A stretch of DNA of 64,000 bases, from assembly GCA_003021175.1 (NCBI GenBank), contig PXQV01000010.1, positions 62,001 through 126,000 on the forward strand, read 5' to 3'. Positions 7,397 to 16,416 of this stretch are shown here, one piece after another; positions within the stretch are counted from its first letter, which is position 1; the number at the start of each line of letters is the position of its first letter. A program made the translations under genes and the position numbers. The notes beneath the pieces are model-generated. The model was given only the letters and a program-made list of their open reading frames with translations, searched no databases and had not been told where the DNA came from. Source of the DNA: Halobacteriales archaeon QH_7_66_36. GTDB taxonomy: Archaea; Halobacteriota; Halobacteria; Halobacteriales; Haloarculaceae.

Positions 7397-9523
7397 TTAC
7401 GCTCTGTCCCCGACCTCGATTCCCCGCTCCGCCAGCAGCGCGCGAAACCCCTCTTCGTCCCGCACGGGCACGTCCTCTGCCTCGGCGTCATCCTGCTTGC
7501 TCTGGCCCGGATTCTCGCCGGCGACGAGATAATCCGTGTTGCTCGACACCGACGAGGTGGCGTTGCCGCCGTGTCGCTCCACGAGGTCCTGTGCCTCGCT
7601 GCGGGTCATCTTCGAGAGCGACCCGGTGAACACGAACGTCTCGCCCGCGAGCGCGTCACCCGTCTCCGTGTCCGCAGGCTGCGGGGAGACGTGCGCCAGC
7701 AGCCCCGCGATGACCGCCTCGTTCTGCTCGGAGTCGAAGAACTCCCGAATCTCGCCGGCGACTATCTCGCCGATCCCGTCGACCGTCTCCAGTTCCTCGC
7801 GGCTCGCCGTCCGCACGGTCTCGAACGTGCCGAACTCTCGCGCGAGGTCACGGGCGACGGTGGGCCCGACCTCCGGGACGCCGAGCGCGACGAGGAAGTC
7901 GGCGAGCGGCGGCTCGCGGCTCGAATCGACGGCCGACAGGAGGTTGTCGGCGCTGGTCTCCCCCCAGCCGTCGAGGTCGGCCACGGCCCCTCGGCCGAGT
8001 TCGTACAGGTCCGGCAGCGCGTCGAGTAGCCCCGCGTCGAACAGCTGCCCGACGGCCTTCTCGCCGAGACCTTCGATGTCGAGCGCGTCGCGGCTCGCGT
8101 AGTGTTCGACCGCGCGCCGGAGCTGGGCGTCGCAGGCGACCCCGCCCGTACAGAAGGCCAGCGGCCCGTCGCGTTCGACCGCCGAGTCACAGACCGGGCA
8201 GTGGTCCGGGAGCGCGAAGTGGCCGTCCGTGTCGGCCTCGATCACCTCGTCGACGTACGGGATCACGTCGCCGGCCCGCTGGACGCTCACCCGGTCGCCG
8301 ACGGCGACGCCCAACTCCGCGATCTGCTCGGGGTTGTGGAGCGAGGCGCGCGACACCATCACGCCGCCGACCTCGACCGGATCGAGCAGCGCGACGGGCG
8401 TGAGCCGCCCGGTGCGACCCACCTGCACGGCGATGTCGCGAACCGTCGTCTCCTCGGAACGGGCGGGGAACTTGTAGGCGTACGCCCACCGCGGCGCTCG
8501 CGTGGTCGACCCGAGCGTCTCGCACGCGTCGCGGTCGTCCACCTTCACCACGACGCCGTCCACCTCGTAATCGAGGTCGTCGCGCCGCTCCAGCATCGCA
8601 TCGCGGTAGTCGATGGCTCCCTCGATGTCGGTGACCCGTTCCACCTCGGTGTTCACCTGCAGGCCCCAGTCGGGAAGCGTCCGGTGGCGCTCCCACGCCG
8701 TGTCGAAGTCCGGGCCGTCGAGCACCTCGAAGAAGAAGCAGTCGAGCGGCCGCTCGGCGACGACCGACGGGTCCTGCTGGCGGATGGTGCCGGCCGTCGC
8801 GTTCCGGGGATTGGCGAACGGGTCGTCGCCCCGCTCGACACGCTCGCGGTTGTACGCGTTGAACGCCTCTCGGGGCATGAACAGCTCCCCGCGCACCGCG
8901 AGGAACTCCGGGTGATCGCCCCGCAGCTCGCCGGGGATGGACGCCACCGTCCGGACGTTCCGGGTCACGTCGTCGCCCTCCTCGCCGTCGCCGCGCGTCA
9001 CGGCCCGCTCGTAGACGCCGTCCTCGTACACCACTTCGATGGAGACGCCGTCGAACTTCGGCTCGCAGACGAACTGGACGTCGTCAACCTCTCGCTGGAC
9101 GCGGTCGGCGAACTCCCGCACGTCGGCCGCCTCGCCCGAGGAATCGATGGACAGCATCGGCGCGACGTGGTCGACAGTGTCGAACGTCTCGACCGGTTCT
9201 CCGCCGACCCGCTCCGTGGGCGAACCGGTCGTGTCGATGTCGAACGCCGCTTCGAGTTCCCGCAGGCGGTCGAACAACTGGTCGTACGCCCGGTCGCCGA
9301 TAGCGGGGTCCGACTGCACGTAGTACCGGTGATCGTGGTAGCGGATCGCCTCGCGGAGGTCGGCGACCTGCGCGCGGGCCGTCGTCTCGTCGAGGTCCGC
9401 AACTGGTGTAAGGCCGGTGTCCGGGTCGCGGACGTACGGGTTGTCCGTCGGCGCGTCGTCCACGGACGTGTCCTCGTCGCCCCCGTCGTCCGTGAACGAC
9501 GAGATATCCGCCTGATCGGTCAT
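7397..9523 (-). CDS. ligA: NAD-dependent DNA ligase
   Basis: Seals nicks in double-stranded DNA using NAD+. 708 aa from ATG 9523 (MTDQADISSF). An acidic haloarchaeal N-terminal extension of about 40 residues precedes the Ia domain (YHDHRYYV). The adenylation motif is CEPKFDG with catalytic Lys156. An OB region, a zinc finger CPVC...C...C, helix-hairpin-helix repeats and a C-terminal BRCT domain (ETFVFTGSL onward) follow. Domain order and length match bacterial LigA. Archaea normally use ATP ligases. An NAD ligase of bacterial origin is known in haloarchaea such as Haloferax volcanii, so this gene reflects an ancient transfer. Confidence 0.96.
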   Translation of the reverse strand: MTDQADISSFTDDGGDEDTSVDDAPTDNPYVRDPDTGLTPVADLDETTARAQVADLREAIRYHDHRYYVQSDPAIGDRAYDQLFDRLRELEAAFDIDTTGSPTERVGGEPVETFDTVDHVAPMLSIDSSGEAADVREFADRVQREVDDVQFVCEPKFDGVSIEVVYEDGVYERAVTRGDGEEGDDVTRNVRTVASIPGELRGDHPEFLAVRGELFMPREAFNAYNRERVERGDDPFANPRNATAGTIRQQDPSVVAERPLDCFFFEVLDGPDFDTAWERHRTLPDWGLQVNTEVERVTDIEGAIDYRDAMLERRDDLDYEVDGVVVKVDDRDACETLGSTTRAPRWAYAYKFPARSEETTVRDIAVQVGRTGRLTPVALLDPVEVGGVMVSRASLHNPEQIAELGVAVGDRVSVQRAGDVIPYVDEVIEADTDGHFALPDHCPVCDSAVERDGPLAFCTGGVACDAQLRRAVEHYASRDALDIEGLGEKAVGQLFDAGLLDALPDLYELGRGAVADLDGWGETSADNLLSAVDSSREPPLADFLVALGVPEVGPTVARDLAREFGTFETVRTASREELETVDGIGEIVAGEIREFFDSEQNEAVIAGLLAHVSPQPADTETGDALAGETFVFTGSLSKMTRSEAQDLVERHGGNATSSVSSNTDYLVAGENPGQSKQDDAEAEDVPVRDEEGFRALLAERGIEVGDRA

Positions 9524-9568
9524 TACCCGTGTTCGGTCCCCGGCCGGCAAAAATCGGTCGTGTCGTCC

Positions 9569-10687
9569 CTACAGGTCCGCCACGTCTTCGATGGCGTCGG
9601 TGAGTTCGCGGATGCTCTCGACGGTGTGTTCGCCCATGTGACCGATGCGGAACGTCTCCCCGCCAATCGGCCCGTAGCCGTCCGAGAACACCATGTCGTA
9701 CCTCTCGCTGACGGTCTCGATGGTCGCGGCCACGTCGATTCCCCGCGTGTTCTCGATACAGGTGACCGTCCGCGACTCGTATCCCTCCTCGGGGAAGAGC
9801 CCGAAGTGGTCGCGGGCCCACTCACGAGTGTACTCGGCCATCTCGCGGTGGCGCGCGTCCCGCGCTTCGTGGCCCTCGTCGAGCATGTGCTTCATCTGCT
9901 CGCGGTAGGCGAGCATGAGCGGAATCGCCGGCGTCGAGTGGGTCTGGCCCTTCCGGTCGTAGTAGTCGAGACACCGCTGGAAGCCGCCGTACCACGAGGC
10001 GGCGTCCTGTTCCAGTTCCTGCTGGTAGGCATCGTCGCTCACGACACACACCGCGAGGCCGGGCGGCATCGCGAACGCCTTCTGCGTCGAGGTGAAGATG
10101 GCGTCGATGCCGTGGGCCTCGATGTCGACGTAGTCGCCGCCGAGACACGAGATGGCGTCGACGACGAACCGCGTATCCGGATACTCGGCGACCACGTCAC
10201 CGATCTCTTCGACCGGGTTGCGAACCCCCGTCGAGGTCTCGTTCATTACCATGCCGACGGCGTCGTACCCCTCGTCGCTCGCCTCCAGCGCCTCGCGAAC
10301 GTCCTCGGGCTTGACCGCCTGCCCCCACTCGTACTCGATGCGGTCGACCGCCTTGCCCAGTCGCTCGGCGACGTTCGCCTGTCGCTCGCTGAACGCGCCG
10401 GAGGTCGGCACGAGCATGCGGTCCTCGACGAGGTTGAGCGTCGTCGCCTCCCAGAACTCCGTGCCGGAGGCCGTGAGGACGATGACATCGTTGTCGGTGT
10501 CGAGGAACTCCTTCGTGTCCTCGACGACGGTCGTGTAGAGGTCGGTCATCCGGTCCATCCGGTGGCCGAAGGTCGGTTCGGCCATCGCCTCGATGACCTC
10601 CTCGCGCACCTCGGTCGGGCCGGGGAGATACAGGGTCTTGTCGGGGTACTCGCCCGTGTACTCGCGTTTCTCGGTCACGTGGATCAC
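9569..10687 (-). CDS. Class V PLP aminotransferase (serine/alanine-glyoxylate type)
   Basis: 372 aa, pyridoxal-phosphate enzyme of aminotransferase class V. The N-terminal PGPTEV, TASGTE near 72 and the PLP lysine in TSTQKAFAMPPG (Lys203) are characteristic, as is FRIGHMGE near the C-terminus. Likely reactions are transamination of serine or alanine with glyoxylate, or a related deamination. The substrate is not settled by sequence. The start is GTG 10687, with a second in-frame GTG at 10678 also possible. It lies between ligA and an MFS gene, all on the minus strand but with separate functions. Confidence 0.9.
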   Translation of the reverse strand: MIHVTEKREYTGEYPDKTLYLPGPTEVREEVIEAMAEPTFGHRMDRMTDLYTTVVEDTKEFLDTDNDVIVLTASGTEFWEATTLNLVEDRMLVPTSGAFSERQANVAERLGKAVDRIEYEWGQAVKPEDVREALEASDEGYDAVGMVMNETSTGVRNPVEEIGDVVAEYPDTRFVVDAISCLGGDYVDIEAHGIDAIFTSTQKAFAMPPGLAVCVVSDDAYQQELEQDAASWYGGFQRCLDYYDRKGQTHSTPAIPLMLAYREQMKHMLDEGHEARDARHREMAEYTREWARDHFGLFPEEGYESRTVTCIENTRGIDVAATIETVSERYDMVFSDGYGPIGGETFRIGHMGEHTVESIRELTDAIEDVADL

Positions 10688-10746
10688 CGTGGTCGTGACT
10701 AACGATTACCGGGAGGCGGCATGGTCGTTTTGATACCGTGCAAGTG

Positions 10747-11952
10747 TTAGTCACCCTCAGACCCGTCCGCGAACGTCGCCACGCGGTCGGTGTCGAGCCG
10801 AAACAGCGCGGGCAACAGCGCGACCGCGAGCAGGAGCTCCGCCCCGCCGGCGACGAGAAACGCCGTCGTGTAGCCGACTCGCTCCGCGAGCAGACCGCCG
10901 CCGACCACGCCCGCGAGGAAGCCGACCGACCCGACGACGTTGAAGCCGCCCGTCGCCGTCCCGCGCTGGTCTGCGGCCGCGAGATCCTGCACCAACGCGA
11001 GCGTCGCCGGCGCACACAGCGCGCCGAACGCGCCGACCAGCGCCATTACCACCGCCGCGATCGGTACCGTCGGCGCGAACGCCACGCCGACGATGACCAG
11101 TCCGTAGGCGAACGACCCGGCCGCGACCGGCCCGATCCGACCGACCCGGTCCGAGAGCACCCCCAGCGGATACTGGAGCAGGGCGAAGGGGAGGAAGAAT
11201 GCACCGAGCAACAGCCCGGTCGCCGCGGGGTCGAGACCGAACCGCGCCTGCAGAAACGCGACCCCGACCAGCGCAAAGAAGCCAGCGGTGAACCGGTCCG
11301 CGAAGCCGAAGGCGAACGGGACGGCCAGCGCCGGCCGGTCACGGAGGACGCGAACGGCCGCCATCAGCGTGCCGTCCGCCCCGCCGTCCGCGTCAGCCCG
11401 CTCGCCGAGTCGCAGCGCCGCGACCCCGACGACGGCCAGCAGTCCCGCCGCGACGACGAGCGGCGCGCGCGGACCGAGCCGGTAGAGCTGGCCCCCGACC
11501 GGCGCGCCAAGCCCCGTTCCGAGACCGATAGCGATGCCCGCCGCGCCCATGTTTCGCCCGCCGCCGCCGTCCAGGTCCATCAGCGCCGCGATGGCGAGCG
11601 AGAACGCGCCGATGGTGAACGCGCCCTGCACGAACCGGACGACGAGCACTCCTGCGAAGGAAAGCGCGGGGACAGCGGCCATGACGAGATAGCCGGCCGC
11701 GCCGCCGAACGCCCCGAGCGCGACGAACGGCCCGCGGCGTCCGGCCCGGTCGGAGATGCTCCCCCACGCGCCGGCGAAGAGGACGAATCCGGCGAACTCG
11801 GCCGCGAGGAACGCACGGCCAGCGTCGAGCGGGCCGCTGCCGCCGAGCGAGTCGACCAACGCCGGCACGCCGGGGTAGAGGAGCACCTGTGCGAACAGCA
11901 CCGCGAACACGACGGCCGCAAGCCCGGCCCGCTCGGTCCGGTCGCGGTTCAC
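10747..11952 (-). CDS. MFS transporter, 12 spans
   Basis: 401 aa major facilitator with about 12 hydrophobic spans in two halves joined by a charged loop near residue 180-200 (GERADADGGADG). The MFS loop 2-3 signature appears as GSISDRAGRRGP near residue 65 and again in the second half as GVLSDRVGRIGP. It is likely a proton-coupled drug or metabolite exporter, but the substrate is unknown. The acidic tail ends DGSEGD. It starts at ATG 11952 (MNRDRTERAG). Confidence 0.88.
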   Translation of the reverse strand: MNRDRTERAGLAAVVFAVLFAQVLLYPGVPALVDSLGGSGPLDAGRAFLAAEFAGFVLFAGAWGSISDRAGRRGPFVALGAFGGAAGYLVMAAVPALSFAGVLVVRFVQGAFTIGAFSLAIAALMDLDGGGGRNMGAAGIAIGLGTGLGAPVGGQLYRLGPRAPLVVAAGLLAVVGVAALRLGERADADGGADGTLMAAVRVLRDRPALAVPFAFGFADRFTAGFFALVGVAFLQARFGLDPAATGLLLGAFFLPFALLQYPLGVLSDRVGRIGPVAAGSFAYGLVIVGVAFAPTVPIAAVVMALVGAFGALCAPATLALVQDLAAADQRGTATGGFNVVGSVGFLAGVVGGGLLAERVGYTTAFLVAGGAELLLAVALLPALFRLDTDRVATFADGSEGD

Positions 11953-12032
11953 GTCGCCCTTAGGACAGCGTCCGGTTTAGCTTCGCCGGCTGAGCCGCTA
12001 CGCCACGGCGAGAAACAACGAGAAACGTCGGC

Positions 12033-12392
12033 TCAGAACGGGGCCTGCGGGCCTTCGTCGTCGCCGGAACTCGACTCGCCGGGGAACGACGGCGAGACGT
12101 TGCCGCCGCCCATGCCGTCGCCGCCACCCGAGGACACGCCCGTGTCCGCGTGCACCTTCTTGATCTCGGGAATCTCCTTCGTCATGCGGGACTTGATCGC
12201 CTGAATCGTCATCGGCGAGATGCCACAGCCGGAGCAGGCACCCCCGAGCTGGATCGACACCGACCCCTCCTCGCGGTCGATGTTCTGGATGGCGGCGCTC
12301 CCGCCGTGCATCTGAATCTGCGGGAAGTTCCGCCGCAGGAAGTTCGAGATGCGGTCGCGCAGGTCGTCGCCGTCAGCGGATTCTGTGCTCAT
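12033..12392 (-). CDS. NifU C-terminal-like Fe-S cluster carrier
   Basis: 119 aa from ATG 12392 (MSTESADGDD). The conserved core ends in GGACSGCGISPMT, where Cys53 and Cys56 bind a labile 4Fe-4S cluster for delivery to target proteins, as in Nfu. The C-terminal 40 residues are a Gly/Ser/acidic tail (SSGGGDGMGGG) beyond the usual domain. It is a stand-alone gene, and no SUF genes are near. It acts in the cytoplasm in Fe-S maturation. Repeat copy B lies just upstream. Confidence 0.9.
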   Translation of the reverse strand: MSTESADGDDLRDRISNFLRRNFPQIQMHGGSAAIQNIDREEGSVSIQLGGACSGCGISPMTIQAIKSRMTKEIPEIKKVHADTGVSSGGGDGMGGGNVSPSFPGESSSGDDEGPQAPF

Positions 12393-12441
12393 GTGTTTGG
12401 ATAGGTCGCCGCGACGCTTAGGCCTTGCCCCTCCGCGTGAG

Positions 12442-12638
12442 GTAGTGTTGACATGGGAGTGGTGGTGTACGTTTTGTGGTGGTGACGGTCTCGAAAGCCC
12501 CGACGCGCTCGACGAACCCGGACGATGCAAGCACCACAACGAAGTGAGGAGCGCAGCGAGGCCTGGGAGTCGAGCGCGTCGGGGCTTTCATTCCCACCCG
12601 ATACCGGGTGGGCGAGACGGCACCGCTTGGATAAACAG
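12442..12638 (-). repeat. Interspersed hairpin element, copy B
   Basis: Inverted relative to copies A, C, D and E. On the minus strand it starts near TGTTTATCCAAGCGG (diverged left end) and finishes TCAACACTAC. The core is a 21-bp perfect stem (12493-12513 with 12569-12589) carrying GAAAGCCCC/GGGGCTTTC at its base. A second hairpin, CCCACCCG-ATAC-CGGGTGGG, covers 12593-12612. The loop GAACCCGG...GAGGCC...GGGAGT matches copy A. CGTGAG flanks both sides (12436-12441 and 12647-12652), a possible target duplication. Confidence 0.72.
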
Positions 12639-12726
12639 CGACCACACGTGAGAGCCGCTGATGACGCCACCATGTTCGCGAGATGACACCCCGAGAGAGT
12701 AAACGGGGCGCGCCCATGACATAGGC

Positions 12727-13323
12727 ATGGACCGGAACGCGGTGCGACGGGCGTGGGACGAGGTGAGCGAGACGTACGCCGACCGGCGCGATCCCGACGG
12801 GAGCGACGCCGCGCTCATCGACGGCCTGCTCGCCGACCTCCCGGAGGATCCGGACGTGCTCGACGTGGGCTGTGGCGACGGGGCGCGCACGCTGGCAAAT
12901 CTTCCCGACGGTAGCGTCGGCCTCGACTTCTCGCGGGCTGGCCTCGACCTCGCGACCGACCGCGTACCGGCCGCGCGGCTCGTCCACGGGGACATGACCG
13001 CGCTCCCGCTCGCCGACGACGCGTTCGACGCGATCACAGCGTATCACGCCGTCTTCCACGTCCCGCGAGACGACCAGCCCGGCGTGTACGAGGCGTTCGC
13101 CCGCGTGCTCCGGCCGGATGGAACGCTGCTGATGACGCTTCCCGGCGGGCGGTTCGAGACCGTCCGTCGCGGCTGGATGGGCGACGAGATGTTCTTCGCC
13201 GCGCCCGGCCGCGAGCGGACGCTCGCGCAACTCCGCGAGGCGGGCTTCGGTGACGTGCGCGCGGAGACGGTGACTGACCCGCTCGGGAGCAGTTCCGAGA
13301 TGGTCTTCGCGACCGTCGCGTAG
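12727..13323 (+). CDS. SAM-dependent class I methyltransferase
   Basis: 198 aa Rossmann methyltransferase. Motif I is DVGCGDG (46-52), motif II is LDFSRAG (about 66) and the post-motif GDMTALPLADDAFD (about 88) contacts adenosine. AYHAVFHVPR and LRPDGTLLMT follow in the usual order. This is the UbiE/type 11 architecture, compatible with methylating a small molecule, lipid or quinone. The acceptor is unknown. It starts at ATG 12727 and converges on the aldehyde dehydrogenase gene, with stop codons one base apart. Confidence 0.85.
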   Translation: MDRNAVRRAWDEVSETYADRRDPDGSDAALIDGLLADLPEDPDVLDVGCGDGARTLANLPDGSVGLDFSRAGLDLATDRVPAARLVHGDMTALPLADDAFDAITAYHAVFHVPRDDQPGVYEAFARVLRPDGTLLMTLPGGRFETVRRGWMGDEMFFAAPGRERTLAQLREAGFGDVRAETVTDPLGSSSEMVFATVA

Positions 13324-13324
13324 G

Positions 13325-14842
13325 TCAGTCCTCGGTGTTGATGTCCGCGCTCAGCCCCTGTGCCATCTCGATGTCCTTCGAGTTGTTGAGCGTCCACGCC
13401 GTGCGCTCCGTGACGGCCTCGATGACCTCGCGCGCCGAGGGGTAGCCGTTGCCCGAGCGCTTCACGCCGCCGAAGGGGAGTTGCACCTCCGCGCCGATGC
13501 AGGGGAGATTGCCGTACGCGAGGCCGACCTCCGCGTGGTCGCGGTAGTAGTTCACCTGCCGGTACTCCTCCGAGATGACCGCGCCCGCCAGTCCGTACTC
13601 GGTGTCGTTGTGTATCTCGACGGCGCGCTCGATGTCGCCCGAGTACTGCAGGAGGGCGACGTGGGGGCCGAACACCTCCTCGTGGGTACACCGCAGCGGC
13701 GCGTCCGAGTCCGCCTCGTAGACGAACGGGCCGACCCAGTTGCCGTCCGCGTGCCCGTCGGGGATCTCCGCGCTGTCGAGGTCGGTGCGGTCGACGAGCA
13801 CGTTCACGTCCTCCTCGCGGGCGAGGTCGTTGTAGCCCGTGACCTTCTCGACGTGCGCCGGCTCGATGAGCGGCCCCATGAACGTGTCCTCGTCGAGCGG
13901 GTCGCCGACGGCGACGGATTCGGCCACCTCGATGAATCGCGACTTGAACTCGTCGTACACGTCCTCGTGGACGACGAGCCGCTCGCTGGAGACGCACCGC
14001 TGGCCGGTGGTCTTGAACGAACTCATGACGGCCGCGTGGACAGCGATGTCCAGATCCGCTTCCTCGGTGACGACGATGCCGTTCTTCCCGCCCATCTCGC
14101 AGGCGGCGAGCTTGCCGGGCTGTTCGGCGACCGCCTGTGCGATCTCGTGGCCGACCTCGGCGGAGCCGGTGAACAGCACCGTGTCGACGCGCTCGTCGTC
14201 GACTATCTCTGCGCCCGCGTCGCCGAACCCTTGAACCATGTTGAAGACGCCGTCGGGAATCCCCACGTCGTCGAACATCTCCGCGATGATCTGCCCGCAC
14301 CACGGCGTCTGTTCGGCCGGCTTCCAGACGACCGTGTTCCCCTCGACGAGCGCGACCGCCATGTGCCAGAAGGGGATGGCGACGGGGAAGTTCCACGGGG
14401 TGATACAGCCGACGACGCCCCGCGGCTTCCGGCGCATGTAGGCGTCCTTCGCCGGGATCTCCGACGGCACCACGTCACCCTTCGGGTGGCGGGCGTCGCC
14501 GGCGGCCCACTCCACCATGTGCCACGCCTCCGTCACGTCGGCTTTGCCCTCGGATATCTCCTTGCCGCACTCCTTGGTGACGATCTCGCCGAGTTCCTCG
14601 TGGCGGTCGCGGAGTTCGTGGTAGATGTCCCACAGATACTCCGCGCGGTCGATGTGGCTCAGCGCGCGCCACTCGGCCTCGGCGGCGTCTGCGGCCGCCA
14701 GCGCGCGGTCGATATCCGATTCGGTGCCGCGACGGAACGTGCCGAGTCGCTCGCCCGTCGCCGGGTTCGTGGACTCGAAGCTGTCCGATCCGTCGCCCGC
14801 GTCCCAGTCGCCGCCGATGTAGTGGTCGTACACGTCCGACAT
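13325..14842 (-). CDS. NAD(P)-dependent aldehyde dehydrogenase
   Basis: 505 aa member of the ALDH superfamily, oxidising an aldehyde to an acid. Catalytic Cys283 is in TTGQRCVSSE and the general base Glu249 in CEMGGKNG. The NAD site includes TPWNFP (148) and FTGSAEVG (about 224). The length is normal. The best family guess is a semialdehyde dehydrogenase, but the substrate cannot be assigned. It starts at ATG 14842 (MSDVYDHYIGGDW) and is divergent from the Bat-type regulator, which starts 94 bases away and could control it. Confidence 0.92.
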   Translation of the reverse strand: MSDVYDHYIGGDWDAGDGSDSFESTNPATGERLGTFRRGTESDIDRALAAADAAEAEWRALSHIDRAEYLWDIYHELRDRHEELGEIVTKECGKEISEGKADVTEAWHMVEWAAGDARHPKGDVVPSEIPAKDAYMRRKPRGVVGCITPWNFPVAIPFWHMAVALVEGNTVVWKPAEQTPWCGQIIAEMFDDVGIPDGVFNMVQGFGDAGAEIVDDERVDTVLFTGSAEVGHEIAQAVAEQPGKLAACEMGGKNGIVVTEEADLDIAVHAAVMSSFKTTGQRCVSSERLVVHEDVYDEFKSRFIEVAESVAVGDPLDEDTFMGPLIEPAHVEKVTGYNDLAREEDVNVLVDRTDLDSAEIPDGHADGNWVGPFVYEADSDAPLRCTHEEVFGPHVALLQYSGDIERAVEIHNDTEYGLAGAVISEEYRQVNYYRDHAEVGLAYGNLPCIGAEVQLPFGGVKRSGNGYPSAREVIEAVTERTAWTLNNSKDIEMAQGLSADINTED

Positions 14843-14935
14843 GGCTCACCCTTCGACGCGCTCCCTCAAACCTCTCACCCTCACATGGTCGGCACGTGGC
14901 GTCAGCTACAAGCCGTCGAGCGAGCACTCGGAGGT

Positions 14936-15643
14936 ATGAGCGACGCCGCGGCAGGTGGGACGCGACTGACGCTCGATCTCCGACATCCGAACTGCTGGGC
15001 TATCGAGGCGACCGAACGGGCCGGCGGGGGCGTCCTCGCCCACGCGGTGTACGACTCGCCGGACGTGACGCCCGACGCCGTCACCGGCCTGTTCACCGCC
15101 TTCGGCGACAGCGAGCGAGAGGTGGAGCGGCTGCTGGACGCCATCCGCGACTCCCCACACGCCGGTGACCTCCGCGAACTGCAGGAGCGGTTCGGCCGCG
15201 CCCGCGACGCCCCCGGTCGCGTCGTCCGCGAGTTCTTCCTCGAATACGACCCTGACGACATGGTGTGTCCGACGCTGCTCGAACACGGCTTCGTCCACAG
15301 CGCGCCGGTCCGCATCGAGAACGGCCACGAGGAGTGGCAGGTCGCCTTCGCCGGCGACCGCTCGGGGATCGAACCGGCGCTCGACGAGGTCCGCGCGGCC
15401 GCGAACGCGCAGGTCGAGGTCGCGGCCATCACGACCGGCGACGCCGACCGCTCGCCCCGCGAGCGTCGGCTCGACTCGCTCACGCCGACACAGCGCGACG
15501 TGTTCGAGGCCGCCCGCGCGGCCGGCTACTACGAGTGGCCGCGAGAGACGACCACGCGAGCGCTCGCCGACGAGTTCGGCGTCTCGAAGACGACGCTGCT
15601 GGAGCATCTTCGGAAGGCGGAGGCGACGCTGCTCGACCCGTGA
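14936..15643 (+). CDS. Bat-type HTH transcriptional regulator
   Basis: 235 aa. The C-terminal 55 residues form the haloarchaeal bacterio-opsin-activator HTH (HTH_10): LTPTQRDVFEAARAAGYYEW, then the tryptophan-containing wing, then ALADEFGVSKTTLLEHLRKA. The N-terminal 170 residues match the sensor-like domain of this family (DLRHPNCWAIEATE) and probably bind a ligand. The start ATG 14936 follows GGAG. It is divergent from the aldehyde dehydrogenase gene with only 93 bases between starts, so regulation of that gene or of itself is plausible. Confidence 0.88.
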   Translation: MSDAAAGGTRLTLDLRHPNCWAIEATERAGGGVLAHAVYDSPDVTPDAVTGLFTAFGDSEREVERLLDAIRDSPHAGDLRELQERFGRARDAPGRVVREFFLEYDPDDMVCPTLLEHGFVHSAPVRIENGHEEWQVAFAGDRSGIEPALDEVRAAANAQVEVAAITTGDADRSPRERRLDSLTPTQRDVFEAARAAGYYEWPRETTTRALADEFGVSKTTLLEHLRKAEATLLDP

Positions 15644-15700
15644 GCGCGGCCCCCTCGCGACGCCACCAGACACTTAGGGTGGAACACCGTAGCACGGCGC

Positions 15701-15823
15701 ATGGACCTGCCGCTCATCGCGTTCGGGGTCGGGCTGTTCGTGCTGGTGTTCGGGGCCATCGAGTTCCTCGACGACATCCTCGACCGCTTCTATCCGACCG
15801 ACGAAGAGATCGAAGTCGACTAG
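15701..15823 (+). CDS. 40-residue single-span membrane protein
   Basis: ATG 15701, TAG 15821-15823. It begins MDLPLIAFGVGLFVLVFGAI, a hydrophobic span, followed by FLDDILDRFYPTDEEIEVD, an acidic amphipathic tail. The charge pattern and clean ends argue for a real gene. Short membrane proteins of this form are common in haloarchaea. It lies 57 bases after the Bat-type regulator on the same strand, so it may share its transcript. Function unknown. Confidence 0.6.
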   Translation: MDLPLIAFGVGLFVLVFGAIEFLDDILDRFYPTDEEIEVD

Positions 15824-15861
15824 TCCGCCCGTCGGGTTCGGGTGCACTGACGCACGGTCAC

Positions 15862-16416
15862 TCACACGAGCAGTCGAACGACCGCGAACAGCACCAGCAC
15901 GCCGAACACGTCACAGGTGTTGGTGACGACCGGCAGCACCACGTCGTCCGGGTCCGCGCCGACCCGGAAGGCGGTGTACGTCGCGGCGACCGTGACGAGG
16001 ACGGCGAGCGCCGCCAGCGCCGCCCCGCTGAGTGTCGCCACGAGAACGACTGTCCCGAGCGGGAGTCGCGTGCCAGCCAGCAGCGCCTGCACGACCCACG
16101 CGCCGGCCCCCACCGCCGGAAACAGCGTCACCGCGATGCCGACCGTCGCCAGCGCGTTCCCGGCCAGCGTCTCGTCTGTTGGCTCGAAGCTCAGTAGGCC
16201 GAGATGCGTCGCCGTCGAAAGCCGCGAGGCCATGATCGAGCCGATGTTGCCCGCAAGGCCGATGGTCACCGGGACGAGCACGAGCAGCGACGGAAACCGC
16301 AGCAGCGTCGCCTGAAACGTGTCGAGGACGACGCCGGAGACGAGTTCGAGGAGCGTGAGGACCGCGAGCACGGGCATCATGTCGGCGACGATACCGCAGA
16401 CGGTCCACCGCGCCAT
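15862..16416 (-). CDS. MgtE-like membrane domain protein, downstream half of a pair
   Basis: 184 aa, about five membrane spans. It matches the MgtE/SLC41 integral-membrane domain: LLRFPSLLVLVPVTIGLAGN followed by GSIMASRLSTATHLG, and a later TNTCDVFGVLVLF motif typical of the Mg2+ path. It lacks the cytoplasmic N and CBS domains of bacterial MgtE. The upstream gene's stop TAG abuts this ATG (TAGATG), so the two are translated together and probably form a heterodimeric divalent-cation channel or exporter. Confidence 0.82.
   Translation of the reverse strand: MARWTVCGIVADMMPVLAVLTLLELVSGVVLDTFQATLLRFPSLLVLVPVTIGLAGNIGSIMASRLSTATHLGLLSFEPTDETLAGNALATVGIAVTLFPAVGAGAWVVQALLAGTRLPLGTVVLVATLSGAALAALAVLVTVAATYTAFRVGADPDDVVLPVVTNTCDVFGVLVLFAVVRLLV

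Noticed and set aside
8102-10702. An 866-codon plus-strand open frame opposite ligA and the aminotransferase
   Set aside because: It is the mirror of two genes with clear catalytic motifs on the minus strand. The composition is Arg/Val/His-rich with no motif, as expected for antisense frames in GC-rich DNA.
13481-14935. Long upstream extension of the Bat-type regulator frame
   Set aside because: The extension runs antisense to the aldehyde dehydrogenase gene. The regulator's family-like sequence begins at ATG 14936 after a GGAG motif.
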